In this document: one piece after another, positions 7,996 through 18,854 of the stretch
Numbering within the stretch: position 1 is the first letter of the stretch
Layout: each line of letters starts with the position of its first letter
Source: Lentisphaeraceae bacterium
GTDB lineage: Bacteria; Verrucomicrobiota; Kiritimatiellia; RFP12; UBA1067
Length of the DNA: 43,618 nt
NCBI GenBank assembly: GCA_004551905.1
Contig: SFPL01000078.1
Coordinates: 1-43,618 of the forward strand
Direction of reading: 5' to 3'
The notes under the pieces: generated by a model
What the model was told of the DNA's origin: nothing
The model's database searches: none
What the model saw: the letters and a program-made list of their open reading frames with translations, nothing else
Position numbers and translations under genes: made by a program

Positions 7996-9210
7996 TTACT
8001 TCATCCTGCCGACGTATTCGTCGCCCTCGCCGGCGGCAGTGGACTTGAAGAACTGCTCCTCGGCCTTGGCGAGCTCGGCGCCCCACGGACGCGGCTGGCC
8101 GCAGAGCTGCACCACGCAGAGTTTCAGCTTGCGCTCCTTCCAGTTGACCTGGCAGTTCGTGCCCCACGCGCCGCCGTGGCCGAACCAGCCGTTGTCGCCG
8201 CCGGTGTGGAGACCGAGTGAGTAGCCGCCCAACCCCTTCGGACGGGTCGAGGTGGCGAGGATGTCCTTAACCGTCTCCTCCTTGAGGATCCTGACACCGT
8301 TCTCGCCGAGCCCGAGGTTCATCAGCATCTTGTAGAACTTGAGCTGGTCGCGCGCGGTCGTCCAGAGCCCCGCGCCGGCCGAGGCGAACACGCGGTCGTC
8401 GCCGTAGGGACGCGCCATCGCCGGGTTGAATTCGCGCCAAACCGCCGGCGCGTTCGTCTGGCAGTTGTACATCTCGATCTTGGTCTTGAGCCACTCCTCC
8501 GACGGCACGAAGCCAGAGGACGTCATCCCCAGCGGATCAAGCACCGTCTTCTTGAGATAGGCCTCCCAGCGCATGCCGGTCACCGCCTCCACCACGGCCG
8601 CGCCGATGTCGATACCGACGTTGGAGTACTGCGTCGACGTACCCGGCTCGAAGAGGAGCGGCTGCGCCGCCGCAATCACCGCCACGCTCCTCAGCGGCAT
8701 CCGGCGCGACCATCCGCCCATCGAGCAGTAGTTGGGCAGCTCGAACGGAAAGCCGCCGGTATGGTTCATGCACATCCGCAGCGTGAGCACGTTCTTCGCC
8801 TTCGTCACCTTCCTCACGTCCGTCGTCGAGCCGTCGGTGATCCACAGCGTCTCGAACTCGGGCAGGTACTTGGAAATGGGGTCGTCAAGCGAGACCTTGC
8901 CCTCCTCGACCAGCTTCGCCACCGTCACCCCGCAGAAGCCCTTCGTCTGCGAGCACTGCATGAAGTGGTCGTCGAGGGTTATCGGACGCTTAGCGGCGAC
9001 GTCGGCGTAGCCTACGCACGCGATCTCCTCCACGCCGTTGTTGTACAGCACCGAGATGGCACCGGGAAGCCAGCCCTTGTCGGCGAACGGCTTCAGCGCG
9101 TCACGCGCGTAGGTGGTGTTCGACGCGACCGCGGAACTGCGCTGGACCGAGCCGGTCGTGCAGCCGACAAGCGCCGCAATGCAGACCGCGGCAAGCATGA
9201 TTCTCTTCAT
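7996..9210 (-). CDS. Serine hydrolase lipoprotein, beta-lactamase class C/esterase family
   Basis: A 404-residue predicted lipoprotein (lipobox ALVGC, Cys17) with the penicillin-binding-protein/class C beta-lactamase fold. The catalytic SxxK is S87-Q-T-K90, the YxN triad is Y195-S-N197, and an HGG replaces the usual KTG (GHGGAWG, about 345). HGG is common in esterase and D-amino-acid peptidase members, so hydrolysis of an ester or a cell-wall peptide is more likely than beta-lactam resistance. The Shine-Dalgarno is of the CGAAAGGAAAA type shared by other exported proteins here. It lies between valS and der with short gaps and is probably co-transcribed. Confidence 0.9.
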   Translation of the reverse strand: MKRIMLAAVCIAALVGCTTGSVQRSSAVASNTTYARDALKPFADKGWLPGAISVLYNNGVEEIACVGYADVAAKRPITLDDHFMQCSQTKGFCGVTVAKLVEEGKVSLDDPISKYLPEFETLWITDGSTTDVRKVTKAKNVLTLRMCMNHTGGFPFELPNYCSMGGWSRRMPLRSVAVIAAAQPLLFEPGTSTQYSNVGIDIGAAVVEAVTGMRWEAYLKKTVLDPLGMTSSGFVPSEEWLKTKIEMYNCQTNAPAVWREFNPAMARPYGDDRVFASAGAGLWTTARDQLKFYKMLMNLGLGENGVRILKEETVKDILATSTRPKGLGGYSLGLHTGGDNGWFGHGGAWGTNCQVNWKERKLKLCVVQLCGQPRPWGAELAKAEEQFFKSTAAGEGDEYVGRMK

Positions 9211-9238
9211 TTTTCGTTTTCCTTTCGTTGTAAAAGAC

Positions 9239-11914
<2,676 letters not shown>

Positions 11915-11934
11915 AAATCTTATCTTCCTTCTGC

Positions 11935-12011
11935 TGGCGGTCCTGGCGGGACTCGAACCCACTACCCGCTGCTTAGAAGGCAGCTGCTCTGTCCAGATGA
12001 GCTACAGGACC
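11935..12011 (-). tRNA. tRNA-Arg(TCT) with encoded CCA
   Basis: The minus strand folds as a full cloverleaf: acceptor GGTCCTG/CAGGACC, D arm GCTC/GAGC, anticodon stem GCTGC/GCAGC with loop CTTCTAA (anticodon TCT, reading AGA), T arm GTGGG/CCCGC with loop TTCGAGT, discriminator G and an encoded CCA at 11935-11937. Length is 77 nt with CCA. Its promoter is at 12027-12032, which predicts a leader of about nine bases. valS follows 20 bases after the CCA. Confidence 0.97.
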
Positions 12012-12026
12012 CGCTTTAAGGTGTGT

Positions 12027-12032
12027 ATTATA
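12027..12032 (-). promoter_or_regulatory. Promoter of tRNA-Arg-valS, inside the patatin stop
   Basis: TATAAT preceded by TTTGG and followed by ACACAC on the minus strand, the same extended -10 block as at hisB, serA and cysE. The patatin gene's stop codon TAA (12028-12030) lies within the hexamer. The predicted transcript start is near 12020, nine bases before the tRNA. No -35 is evident. Confidence 0.75.
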
Positions 12033-12870
12033 CCAAAATCAGCGTTCCCGCGGAGGCCGCCTCCTCGCCCGCCTGCCGGCCGAGGTCGTAGACGCGCTGC
12101 ATCGCCTCCGGGTCGTGGCAGACGCGCGAGATCGGCAGCGGCTCCTTCGGGCAGACGAGCACAGCCTTCCCCTCTGCGACGCGCGAGTCGATGTACTCCA
12201 GCGTCTCGTTGTACCACTTGTAGCGGTTCTTCAGCGCATGGTAGACGGCGGGATGGCGGAAGAACGGCCTGAGGAGCGCGATCCGCCGCTTCGGGAACTT
12301 GCGGTAGCCGTGCGGGCGGGTGGTGACGACCAGGTTACGCTCGAAGCCGATCAACTCGAAGTAGCGGAGCGGTATGCCGTCCGAGAGCCCGCCGTCCAGG
12401 TATTCGCGGCCGTCGATCTCGACCGGACGCGAGACGAGCGGCATCGACGCCGAGGCCTGCATCCACCTGAACGCCTCCGCGTCCGCGCGGTCGAGCCGCC
12501 TGTACACTGGCTTCCCGGTCGCGCAGTCGGTGGCCACGACGTGGAACTCCATCGGATTCGCCGCGTAGGCCGCCGCGTCGAACACGTCCAGCTCCGTCGG
12601 CAGCTCCCGGTAGCAGAAGTCGGAGCCGAAGAGGTCGCCGGTCTTCAGCAGCGACTTCCAGGAGCAGTAGCGCGGGTCGCGCGCGAAGCGCTGGTTGTAG
12701 CGGATAACGCGGCCGATCTGCCCGCTCTTGTAGTTGCAGCCGAAGCACGCGCCTGCCGAGACGCCGATCGCGCCGTCGAACCTGACGCCGCGCTCCATCA
12801 GCACGTCCAGGACGCCGGCCGTGAACAGCCCGCGCATCGCCCCGCCCTCCAGCACCAGTCCCGTCTTCAT
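12028..12870 (-). CDS. Patatin-like phospholipase family protein
   Basis: A 280-residue cytoplasmic patatin-like hydrolase. The oxyanion-hole motif is EGGAMRG (8-14). The nucleophile elbow is GVSAG (Ser38), and the catalytic Asp lies in LDGGLSDG. This resembles the YjjU-type bacterial patatins, which hydrolyse acyl esters; the substrate is unknown. There is no signal peptide. Its ATG overlaps the stop of the iron-sulfur protein gene (ATGA), so it is the third gene of the AKR-ferredoxin-patatin operon. Its last bases form the tRNA/valS promoter. Confidence 0.9.
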   Translation of the reverse strand: MKTGLVLEGGAMRGLFTAGVLDVLMERGVRFDGAIGVSAGACFGCNYKSGQIGRVIRYNQRFARDPRYCSWKSLLKTGDLFGSDFCYRELPTELDVFDAAAYAANPMEFHVVATDCATGKPVYRRLDRADAEAFRWMQASASMPLVSRPVEIDGREYLDGGLSDGIPLRYFELIGFERNLVVTTRPHGYRKFPKRRIALLRPFFRHPAVYHALKNRYKWYNETLEYIDSRVAEGKAVLVCPKEPLPISRVCHDPEAMQRVYDLGRQAGEEAASAGTLILV

Positions 12871-14480
12871 CTGGACCGAAGCGCCTTGACCATCTCCGCC
12901 GGGTCGTCGATGCCTTCGACGGCCCGCTCCATCGGGCAACCGTCGGAAAGGTCGCGGTTGAGGATCCGCGGGACCATCCGGTCGGCCGACGCCGTTATGC
13001 CGCGCACCTTCAGAAGCGCCGCGGCGTCCGCCCCCATGATCGCCGCGTGCACCCGCTTCGCGCCGCCGACCACGCAGATCGCGGCCGCCGCGCGCCCGAC
13101 CACCTTGTCGACCACGACCGCGTGCGCGAGCTTGCCAGCGTCGAGCAGCTTCAGTATCGGCAGGATGCCGCGACCGGTCTCCTGGCCGACGATCACCCCG
13201 TCCTTCGCCGCGACGCACGAGACACCGCCCCAGACGAGCCGCTTCATCTCTGCGATGAGACTCAGCTCGTCCATCGGCCACACCAGCCGCTGCCGCTCGA
13301 AGCCCTTGACGAATATCGCCGGCATCGGCCGCGCCGGGCAGACGTGCTCGCACGCGCCGCAGCCGATGCACTTCGCCTTGTCCACGACCGGGAAGCCCTC
13401 GACGAGGTGGATCGCCTGCACCGGGCACTTGCGCGAGCACGCGGTGCACTGGACACCGTCCGTCGTGCGGATGCAGAGGTCCTTCTTCCAGATCGCGTGG
13501 CCGACGTGGACGTTCTTCCGCTCGAGGCGGGGAATCCAGTTTATCGCGCCGGCCGGGCAGACGCGCCCGCAGACGTAGTCGCAGCCGGAGAGGCAGTAGC
13601 CGCGGCGGAAGTCCATCTCCGGCTGGCCGAAGCGCTTCAACGCCGTGGAGGCCACGAGGCACTTGCCTGGGCAGCTGGCGATGCAGAGCCCGCAGGCGAC
13701 GCACTTGACGTTGAACAACCCGCGGTCGACCGCGCCCGGCGGCAGCACCGGCACCGGACGCTTCGGCACCCCGGGGAGCGACACATTGGCGTAGCCGCCG
13801 TCGGTGGTCTTCTCGACCGCGTCGGCCGCCGCCAGGACGGCAACGCCCTTCAGCGCGTCGCGGCGCGTCACGCTCGTCCCGTCCGCCCCGTCCGTCGCGC
13901 GCCTGCCGGCATCCGCCTCGAAGCACGCGCGGCAGTTGCCGCAACCAGGCCCGACCTTGTGGGCGCAGACGCTCTTCTTCGAGAGCAGGTTGAACAGTGT
14001 CCCTGCCGGACAGATCCAGTTGCACCAGAAGCGCCCCTTCCCGGCCGCCGCGAGAACCACCACGGCCGCGAAGACCACGACGCCGGGCCAGAAGAGCGTG
14101 AGCGTCTTGCCGTAGATCGAATACGGCGTCAGCAGCCAGCCGAGCGCGCCGAAGCCGACCGCCACCAGCGCGACCGACACGGCGAGGACCGTCCAGCGGA
14201 CGATGCGCTGCGCCTGCTTCTCGGGGAGGCGCGTGCAGACGCGGCGCACTTTCGTCTTCGGGTGGAAAATCCAGTTCACGACCGACTGGATTATGCCGAG
14301 CGGACAGCAGCACTCGCAGAAAAGACGCCCGACGAGCGGAGTCAGGAGCAGCACCACGAGGAACGTATAAGTCGCGGCGGGCTGGAGCCGGCAGGCGAGG
14401 TCGGTGGCGACGCCGAAGAACGCCGCGGTCACGGCGGAGAGCATGGAAGCGGCGAGGACGACCTTGGCGAACTTCTTCAT
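12867..14480 (-). CDS. Membrane 4Fe-4S protein fused to Tat-like ferredoxin and DUF1893
   Basis: A 537-residue fusion. Residues 1-190 look like a NapH-type integral membrane ferredoxin: about four membrane segments, the motif CECCCP (55-60), and CNWICP plus CGNCRAC on the next loop. Residues 204-222 contain a twin-arginine-like stretch (SVTRRDALKGVAVLAA). Residues 260-400 carry several CxxCxxC-type 4Fe-4S motifs, like NapG or polyferredoxins (260-270, 296-308, 345-352, 371-381). From about 408 to the end the sequence matches the DUF1893 pattern (ETGRGILPILKLLD). An electron-transfer role with the neighbouring ferredoxin-type reductase is likely. DUF1893's role is unknown. Both ends overlap neighbours by four bases. 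Confidence 0.82.
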   Translation of the reverse strand: MKKFAKVVLAASMLSAVTAAFFGVATDLACRLQPAATYTFLVVLLLTPLVGRLFCECCCPLGIIQSVVNWIFHPKTKVRRVCTRLPEKQAQRIVRWTVLAVSVALVAVGFGALGWLLTPYSIYGKTLTLFWPGVVVFAAVVVLAAAGKGRFWCNWICPAGTLFNLLSKKSVCAHKVGPGCGNCRACFEADAGRRATDGADGTSVTRRDALKGVAVLAAADAVEKTTDGGYANVSLPGVPKRPVPVLPPGAVDRGLFNVKCVACGLCIASCPGKCLVASTALKRFGQPEMDFRRGYCLSGCDYVCGRVCPAGAINWIPRLERKNVHVGHAIWKKDLCIRTTDGVQCTACSRKCPVQAIHLVEGFPVVDKAKCIGCGACEHVCPARPMPAIFVKGFERQRLVWPMDELSLIAEMKRLVWGGVSCVAAKDGVIVGQETGRGILPILKLLDAGKLAHAVVVDKVVGRAAAAICVVGGAKRVHAAIMGADAAALLKVRGITASADRMVPRILNRDLSDGCPMERAVEGIDDPAEMVKALRSR

Positions 14481-15739
14481 CTGTGGGCCTCCTCGTTCTT
14501 GAGCCCGTCGATCCATTCGTCGATGACCGCAAGCTCCTTGGGGATGTCGATTGTCTGGGGGCAGTGCGTGAAGCACCTCCCGCAACCGGTGCAGTGGTCG
14601 GCGCGGCGCAGTTCCTCGGGCACGGCCTTCGCATACGCCTTCAGCACCTCCCGCGCGGACGGGGCGGTCTTGGAGGAGAGGACCTCGTTGCGGAAGGTGA
14701 GGATCATGGGGATGTCGAGTCCATAGGGGCACGGCATGCAGTACTGGCAGCTGTTGCAGGGGATGGTGTTGAGTTTGAGAAGCGCGACCGCCGCGCGTTC
14801 GAGCGCCGCGAGTTCCTTCTCGCAGCAGGGCACGAGCGGAGAGCAGGTGGCGACGTTCTCCTCGATGTGCTCGGTGAAGGTCATGCCGGAGAGGATCGTC
14901 ATCACGTTCGGGTAGGTGCCGCAGAACCGGAGCGCCCACTTCGCGAGGCTGGCCTCCGGGTCGAGCGGCGTCAGCTCCTTGGCGAGCGCGTAGTTGTAGC
15001 GCGCGAGCCGCCCGCCGAGCAGCGGCTCCATCACGACTATGGGAATCTTCAGCTCCGTCAGCCGCTCGTAGAGGTACTTCGCGTCGAGGTTGCGCTCGTT
15101 CACCGCCTTCGCGTGGCGCCAGTCGACGTAGTTCATCTGGATCTGGCAGAAGTCCCACTTGTACTCGCCGTGGTGCTCAAGGCACCACTCGAAAACCTTG
15201 GGGTCGCCGTGGAAGGAGAAACCGAGGTTGCGGATGCGCCGCTCCCGGCGGAGGGCGAGGCACCAGTCGAGCGCGCCGTTTTCCAGATAGCGCTGCGAGA
15301 AGGTCTTGAACCCGCCGTTGCCGACGGAGTGGAGGAGGTAGTTGTCGATGTAGTCGGTCTGAAGGCACTCCAGCGACTTCTCGAACATCTTCTTGCATTC
15401 GGCGAGCGGATACTGCTGCGGCGCGAAGTTGGAGAGCTTCGTCGCCACGATGTAGTCACCGCGCGCATAGCCGCTCGCCTTGAGCGCGCTTCCGAGGTGC
15501 GCCTCGGACCTGCCCATGCAGTAGGCCGGCGAGGTGTCGAAGTAGTTGACCCCGCTGTCGAGCAGGAGCTTCACCTGCGAGTCGAGGAGCTTCTGGTCGA
15601 TGGAGGCGTTCGAGGTGCCGGGAATCGGCTTGCCGCCGGCGCGGCCGGCCGCGTTGATCCCGTCGACCGTAGGCAGGCGCATCGCGCCGTAGCCGAGCAG
15701 CGACACCTTGCGTCCGTCAACTGTGAATCTGGTGGTCAT
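14477..15739 (-). CDS. Aldo/keto reductase with C-terminal 4Fe-4S clusters
   Basis: A 420-residue protein. The N-terminal AKR barrel has the catalytic tetrad D68, Y73, K101 and H137 (YFDTSPAY, ATKLSNF, NYLLHS). The C-terminal region from about 330 has two cysteine clusters, CNSCQYCMPCP and CTGCGRCFTHCP, which resemble the ferredoxin domain of 'iron-sulfur aldo/keto reductases'. Such proteins probably use bound clusters as an electron relay. The substrate is unknown. It is first in the operon with the membrane ferredoxin and patatin. No convincing extended -10 promoter was found in the 78 bases upstream, where uppP ends. Confidence 0.9.
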   Translation of the reverse strand: MTTRFTVDGRKVSLLGYGAMRLPTVDGINAAGRAGGKPIPGTSNASIDQKLLDSQVKLLLDSGVNYFDTSPAYCMGRSEAHLGSALKASGYARGDYIVATKLSNFAPQQYPLAECKKMFEKSLECLQTDYIDNYLLHSVGNGGFKTFSQRYLENGALDWCLALRRERRIRNLGFSFHGDPKVFEWCLEHHGEYKWDFCQIQMNYVDWRHAKAVNERNLDAKYLYERLTELKIPIVVMEPLLGGRLARYNYALAKELTPLDPEASLAKWALRFCGTYPNVMTILSGMTFTEHIEENVATCSPLVPCCEKELAALERAAVALLKLNTIPCNSCQYCMPCPYGLDIPMILTFRNEVLSSKTAPSAREVLKAYAKAVPEELRRADHCTGCGRCFTHCPQTIDIPKELAVIDEWIDGLKNEEAHR

Positions 15740-15817
15740 GATCCTCCGGTTCCTTTGGTAGTCGCGAACAAATCCGTGTGTTAGAACTCAAACGCTCTCA
15801 CGTGGTTCCGGACTACC

Positions 15818-16606
15818 TCAGCAGCAGGCGATCGCCACCGCGCCGGCAGCGACGCAGTAGGGACCGAACAGCCAGAACTTGTCGCTCCGGAGCGACCGCA
15901 GGAGCAGCGCCAGCGCGAAGTACCCGACCACCGCCGCAACCGCCGCGCCGTAGATGGTAAGTCCCCACGAAACCTCGGCGACGGTCGGCGCCGATTCATT
16001 CAGCGACTTGACGATCTCCAAAAGCGCCGCGCCGGCGATCGGCGGAACGGACATGAGAAAGGAGAACTCCGCCGCCTTCTCCGGCTCCACCTTCGACGCG
16101 CGCGCCGCCGCGAGCGTCATCCCCGAGCGCGACACGCCCGGCAGGATGGCGACCGCCTGCGCAATGCCCATCACGACCGCGTGGAAGAACCCGACGCCGT
16201 CCTTGCCGCGCGACAGAAAGCGGGTCGCGGTGAGCACAAGTCCCGTGAAGACGAGCGCCGCGCCCACCAGCTTCGGCGAGGCAAAGGCCTCCTCGATCCG
16301 GTCCTTGAGCAAAATCCCCACCACCGCCGCGGGCACCGCGCTCACGACGATCTTCACGCAGTAGAGCCACGCCTCGCGCGGCGACTCGCCGCCGAGCCCG
16401 AACGCGCCGAGCGCAATCCGGCGGATGATGCGCCAGTAGAACGCGCAGACCGCGAAGAGCGTGCCGACGTGGAGGAAGATGTCGAGCCGGATGCCGACGT
16501 CGCCGAGGCCGAGCAGCGACTTGCCGAGCACGAGATGCCCCGAGCTCGAAATCGGCAGGAACTCGGCGATTCCCTGCAGTACGCTCAAGATCGTTACTTC
16601 CTGCAT
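15818..16606 (-). CDS. uppP: Undecaprenyl-diphosphatase
   Basis: A 262-residue polytopic membrane enzyme (BacA/UppP) that recycles undecaprenyl pyrophosphate for peptidoglycan synthesis. The family signatures are GIAEFLPISSSGHLVL (12-27), with the catalytic Glu, and PGVSRSGMT with the catalytic Arg/Ser region. About eight hydrophobic segments are visible. It is last in the run fucP-GH29-yhcH-nadK-kinase-uppP, starting 15 bases after the kinase gene. Confidence 0.95.
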   Translation of the reverse strand: MQEVTILSVLQGIAEFLPISSSGHLVLGKSLLGLGDVGIRLDIFLHVGTLFAVCAFYWRIIRRIALGAFGLGGESPREAWLYCVKIVVSAVPAAVVGILLKDRIEEAFASPKLVGAALVFTGLVLTATRFLSRGKDGVGFFHAVVMGIAQAVAILPGVSRSGMTLAAARASKVEPEKAAEFSFLMSVPPIAGAALLEIVKSLNESAPTVAEVSWGLTIYGAAVAAVVGYFALALLLRSLRSDKFWLFGPYCVAAGAVAIACC

Positions 16607-16621
16607 TGTCTCCCCTCCTCG

Positions 16622-17548
16622 TCAGTAGTCCAGCTGGCTGCCGCCGATCGTCTCGCGCAGAATCGAGTCGCCCGGCACCCTGGTCGCGTCCACCGCCTCC
16701 ACCGCGCCCAGCATCCGCCTCAGCTTCATGAGCTGCGGCAGGTCGCCGAGCTCCTTCCGCGCGAGCTCGACGAGCCCACCGACGTAGTTCTTCAGGACGA
16801 GCATCTCGTAGACGAGGTAGGAGTCGAACACCGCGTCGGCGTTGCCGCGGAACGGCTCGATCCACTTCTTCTCGCCCGCGAGGACGCTCGGCCAGCGCAG
16901 GATTGTCTTCGCCGGGTTAACCTTGCGGAACTGGTTGTCCCTCACGAGGCGCCGCAGGAGCCGCGCGTCCGACGCCGACGGCTTGATGTCCATGAAGAGC
17001 TCCACCGAAGGACGCGGCTCGATGTAGATGCGGTACTTAACCGCGTCATCGATGCCGGCGGTGAGCCGCGGGTTGAGCGCGTGGATGCCCTCGATGACGA
17101 GCATCCCGCCCGCAGGCAGCCACAGCTCGTCGCCGGGGTAGAACGGCCGGTGGTTGACGAAGTCGAACTTGCGGCGGGCGACCTCCTCGCCGCGCAGCAG
17201 CGCGGCGATGTCGGCGGTGAGCGCCGGGATGTCGACGCACTCGACGTGCTCGTAGTCGAGCGTGCCGTCGGGATTGCGCGGGTTCTCGTCGTCCCCCACG
17301 AAGTAGTCGTCGGTCGAGAGCTGGACCGCGGCGCGGTCGTCCACCATCAGCTGGGTGCAGATGCGGGTGGCGGTGGTGGTCTTGCCCGAGGACGAACCGC
17401 CGGCGAGCAGCACCAGGCGCGCCCGCTCGCGCGAGCAGATGTCGTCGGCTATCCGCGAGAGCGCCTTGCACTGGCGCGCCTCAGCGACACGGATGACCTG
17501 GTCGATCGTCCCGTCCTCGACGTGCGCGTTTAGCTCCCCCGCCGTCAT
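16622..17548 (-). CDS. Uridine kinase-like nucleoside kinase
   Basis: A 308-residue P-loop kinase of the uridine kinase/phosphoribulokinase superfamily. The Walker A motif is GGSSSGKTT (about 50-58), followed by STDDYFVGDDENPRNPDG and DYEHVECVDIPAL, which are typical of nucleoside kinases. EGIHALNPRLT matches the family. In longer bacterial relatives a TGS/threonyl-tRNA-synthetase-like domain comes first; here only about 45 residues precede the kinase core. The likely reaction is phosphorylation of uridine or a related nucleoside. It overlaps nadK by four bases. Confidence 0.85.
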   Translation of the reverse strand: MTAGELNAHVEDGTIDQVIRVAEARQCKALSRIADDICSRERARLVLLAGGSSSGKTTTATRICTQLMVDDRAAVQLSTDDYFVGDDENPRNPDGTLDYEHVECVDIPALTADIAALLRGEEVARRKFDFVNHRPFYPGDELWLPAGGMLVIEGIHALNPRLTAGIDDAVKYRIYIEPRPSVELFMDIKPSASDARLLRRLVRDNQFRKVNPAKTILRWPSVLAGEKKWIEPFRGNADAVFDSYLVYEMLVLKNYVGGLVELARKELGDLPQLMKLRRMLGAVEAVDATRVPGDSILRETIGGSQLDY

Positions 17549-18342
17549 TTGACGCTGCTCCCCGACCAGCCGAGCTTGCGCGCGAGAACGTCGTACGGAT
17601 CATACCCCTCGAGCTCGACGAACCGTGCCGACGCGTCGGCGCGCGAAACCGAAACCGAATCGCCCTCGCCCATCTCCATCGCGAGCGCCCCGTCGGCGTA
17701 GACGCCGATGCGCATCGGGTTGCCCGGCGTTCGCGCGCGGGCGACGGCTACGAAGCGCACGTCGTCGCGGATCACGATCGGACGCACGCCGAGCGCGTGC
17801 GGGTTCATCGGGGTGACGACGAGGCACGAGGAGTCGGGCAGCAGCACCGGGCCGCCGGCAGAAAGCGAATAGGCGGTGGAGCCGGTGGGCGTCGCGAAGA
17901 TGAGGCCGTCGGCGAGATAGCTCGTGACCTCGCGCCCGTCGGCGGCAAGGTCGATGCACACCGACCGGCCGCTCATCTCGCGCGAGAGCACCACGTCGTT
18001 GAGCGCCACCGCGGCGGAAGCGCCTGCCTTCTCCACCTTGAGCATCCGCCGCTCGGCGACGGAGTAGCGCCCCGCTGCCAGCGCCGCGAGCGCCGACTCG
18101 AAGTCGTCCCGGCCGACCGCGGCGAGATAGCCGAGCCCGCCGAGGTTGAACCCGAGGACAGGAGTCTCCGGGAACTCGTGCACCGCGCGGAGGATGGTGC
18201 CGTCGCCGCCAAGCGCCACCACCGCGTCCGCCGCGCCTCGTTCAACCGGCTTTAGCCCGAGCTCGCGGGCGCGCGTCGAGAGCGCGGCGGCGCACTCGGC
18301 GGCCTCAGGTTTCTCGAGATTGGCGTAGAAGCGGATTTTCAT
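17545..18342 (-). CDS. nadK: NAD kinase
   Basis: A 265-residue cytoplasmic enzyme that makes NADP from NAD. The signatures are GGDGTILRA (about 45-53), FNLGGLGYLA, LNDVVLSRE and TPTGSTAYSLSAGGP, the last two characteristic of the family. The ATG at 18342 is preferred because the alternative upstream start at 18360 would overlap the end of yhcH and add only six residues with no family match. The gap to yhcH is seven bases and the downstream kinase overlaps by four. Confidence 0.95.
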   Translation of the reverse strand: MKIRFYANLEKPEAAECAAALSTRARELGLKPVERGAADAVVALGGDGTILRAVHEFPETPVLGFNLGGLGYLAAVGRDDFESALAALAAGRYSVAERRMLKVEKAGASAAVALNDVVLSREMSGRSVCIDLAADGREVTSYLADGLIFATPTGSTAYSLSAGGPVLLPDSSCLVVTPMNPHALGVRPIVIRDDVRFVAVARARTPGNPMRIGVYADGALAMEMGEGDSVSVSRADASARFVELEGYDPYDVLARKLGWSGSSVK

Positions 18343-18349
18343 CGTTAGG

Positions 18350-18835
18350 TCAGTCGGCAAGCACCTTCACCACCACCTTGCGGATCCGCCGTGGTCCGTC
18401 GAGCGAGAGGCACGGCGCATGTGCGCCGCGCGGCGGCATGAAGACCGCGAACTCGCCCGGCTTCAGGGTCCTGAGCTCGCAGTCCATGTCGACGAAGCCG
18501 ACGTCCTTCTCCGTATCGAAGCCGAAATCCGGCCGCCCGGGGTTGAGCTCGGCCACGCCGAACGTCTCCTCGCCGGAAAGCGGAGCCTGGACGTCGATAT
18601 ACCTGCCGTGGGCCTCGAGGCGCTGGGGGCCGGGCACCACCGCCTTCAGGTCGACCTCCTGCACCATCGCGAACACCGAGGCCTTCGCGCCCGGCGCGCC
18701 GCCCTCGAGCTCGTAGGTGCCGCAGGCAAGCGTGGCGAGGCCCCTCTGCCTCAGGAAGTCGAAGGCGGCCTTCAGCCGCGGATGGACTTTCTCCAGCTCC
18801 GCGGTGTCCGATATCCTGCCGAAATAGTGCTGCAT
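18350..18835 (-). CDS. YhcH/YjgK/YiaL family sugar-processing protein
   Basis: A 161-residue cupin-like protein. Family features include EAHGRYIDVQ (about 75), the DVGFVDMD region, FAVFMPPRGAHAPCL with the metal-binding His, and KVVVKV at the end. Members are sugar anomerase or isomerase-like proteins often found beside glycosidases and sialic-acid or fucose genes. It sits between the GH29 fucosidase and nadK, which supports a role on a fucose-related sugar. The ATG at 18835 is preceded by GGAAG at good spacing. A TTG four codons upstream is less likely. Confidence 0.85.
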   Translation of the reverse strand: MQHYFGRISDTAELEKVHPRLKAAFDFLRQRGLATLACGTYELEGGAPGAKASVFAMVQEVDLKAVVPGPQRLEAHGRYIDVQAPLSGEETFGVAELNPGRPDFGFDTEKDVGFVDMDCELRTLKPGEFAVFMPPRGAHAPCLSLDGPRRIRKVVVKVLAD

Positions 18836-18854
18836 CTTCGCTTCCAAGACGGCG

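Noticed and set aside
15785..15805. A parS-like CACGTG core upstream of the AKR gene
   Set aside because: Only the central six bases fit; the outer arms do not match the consensus for ParB sites.
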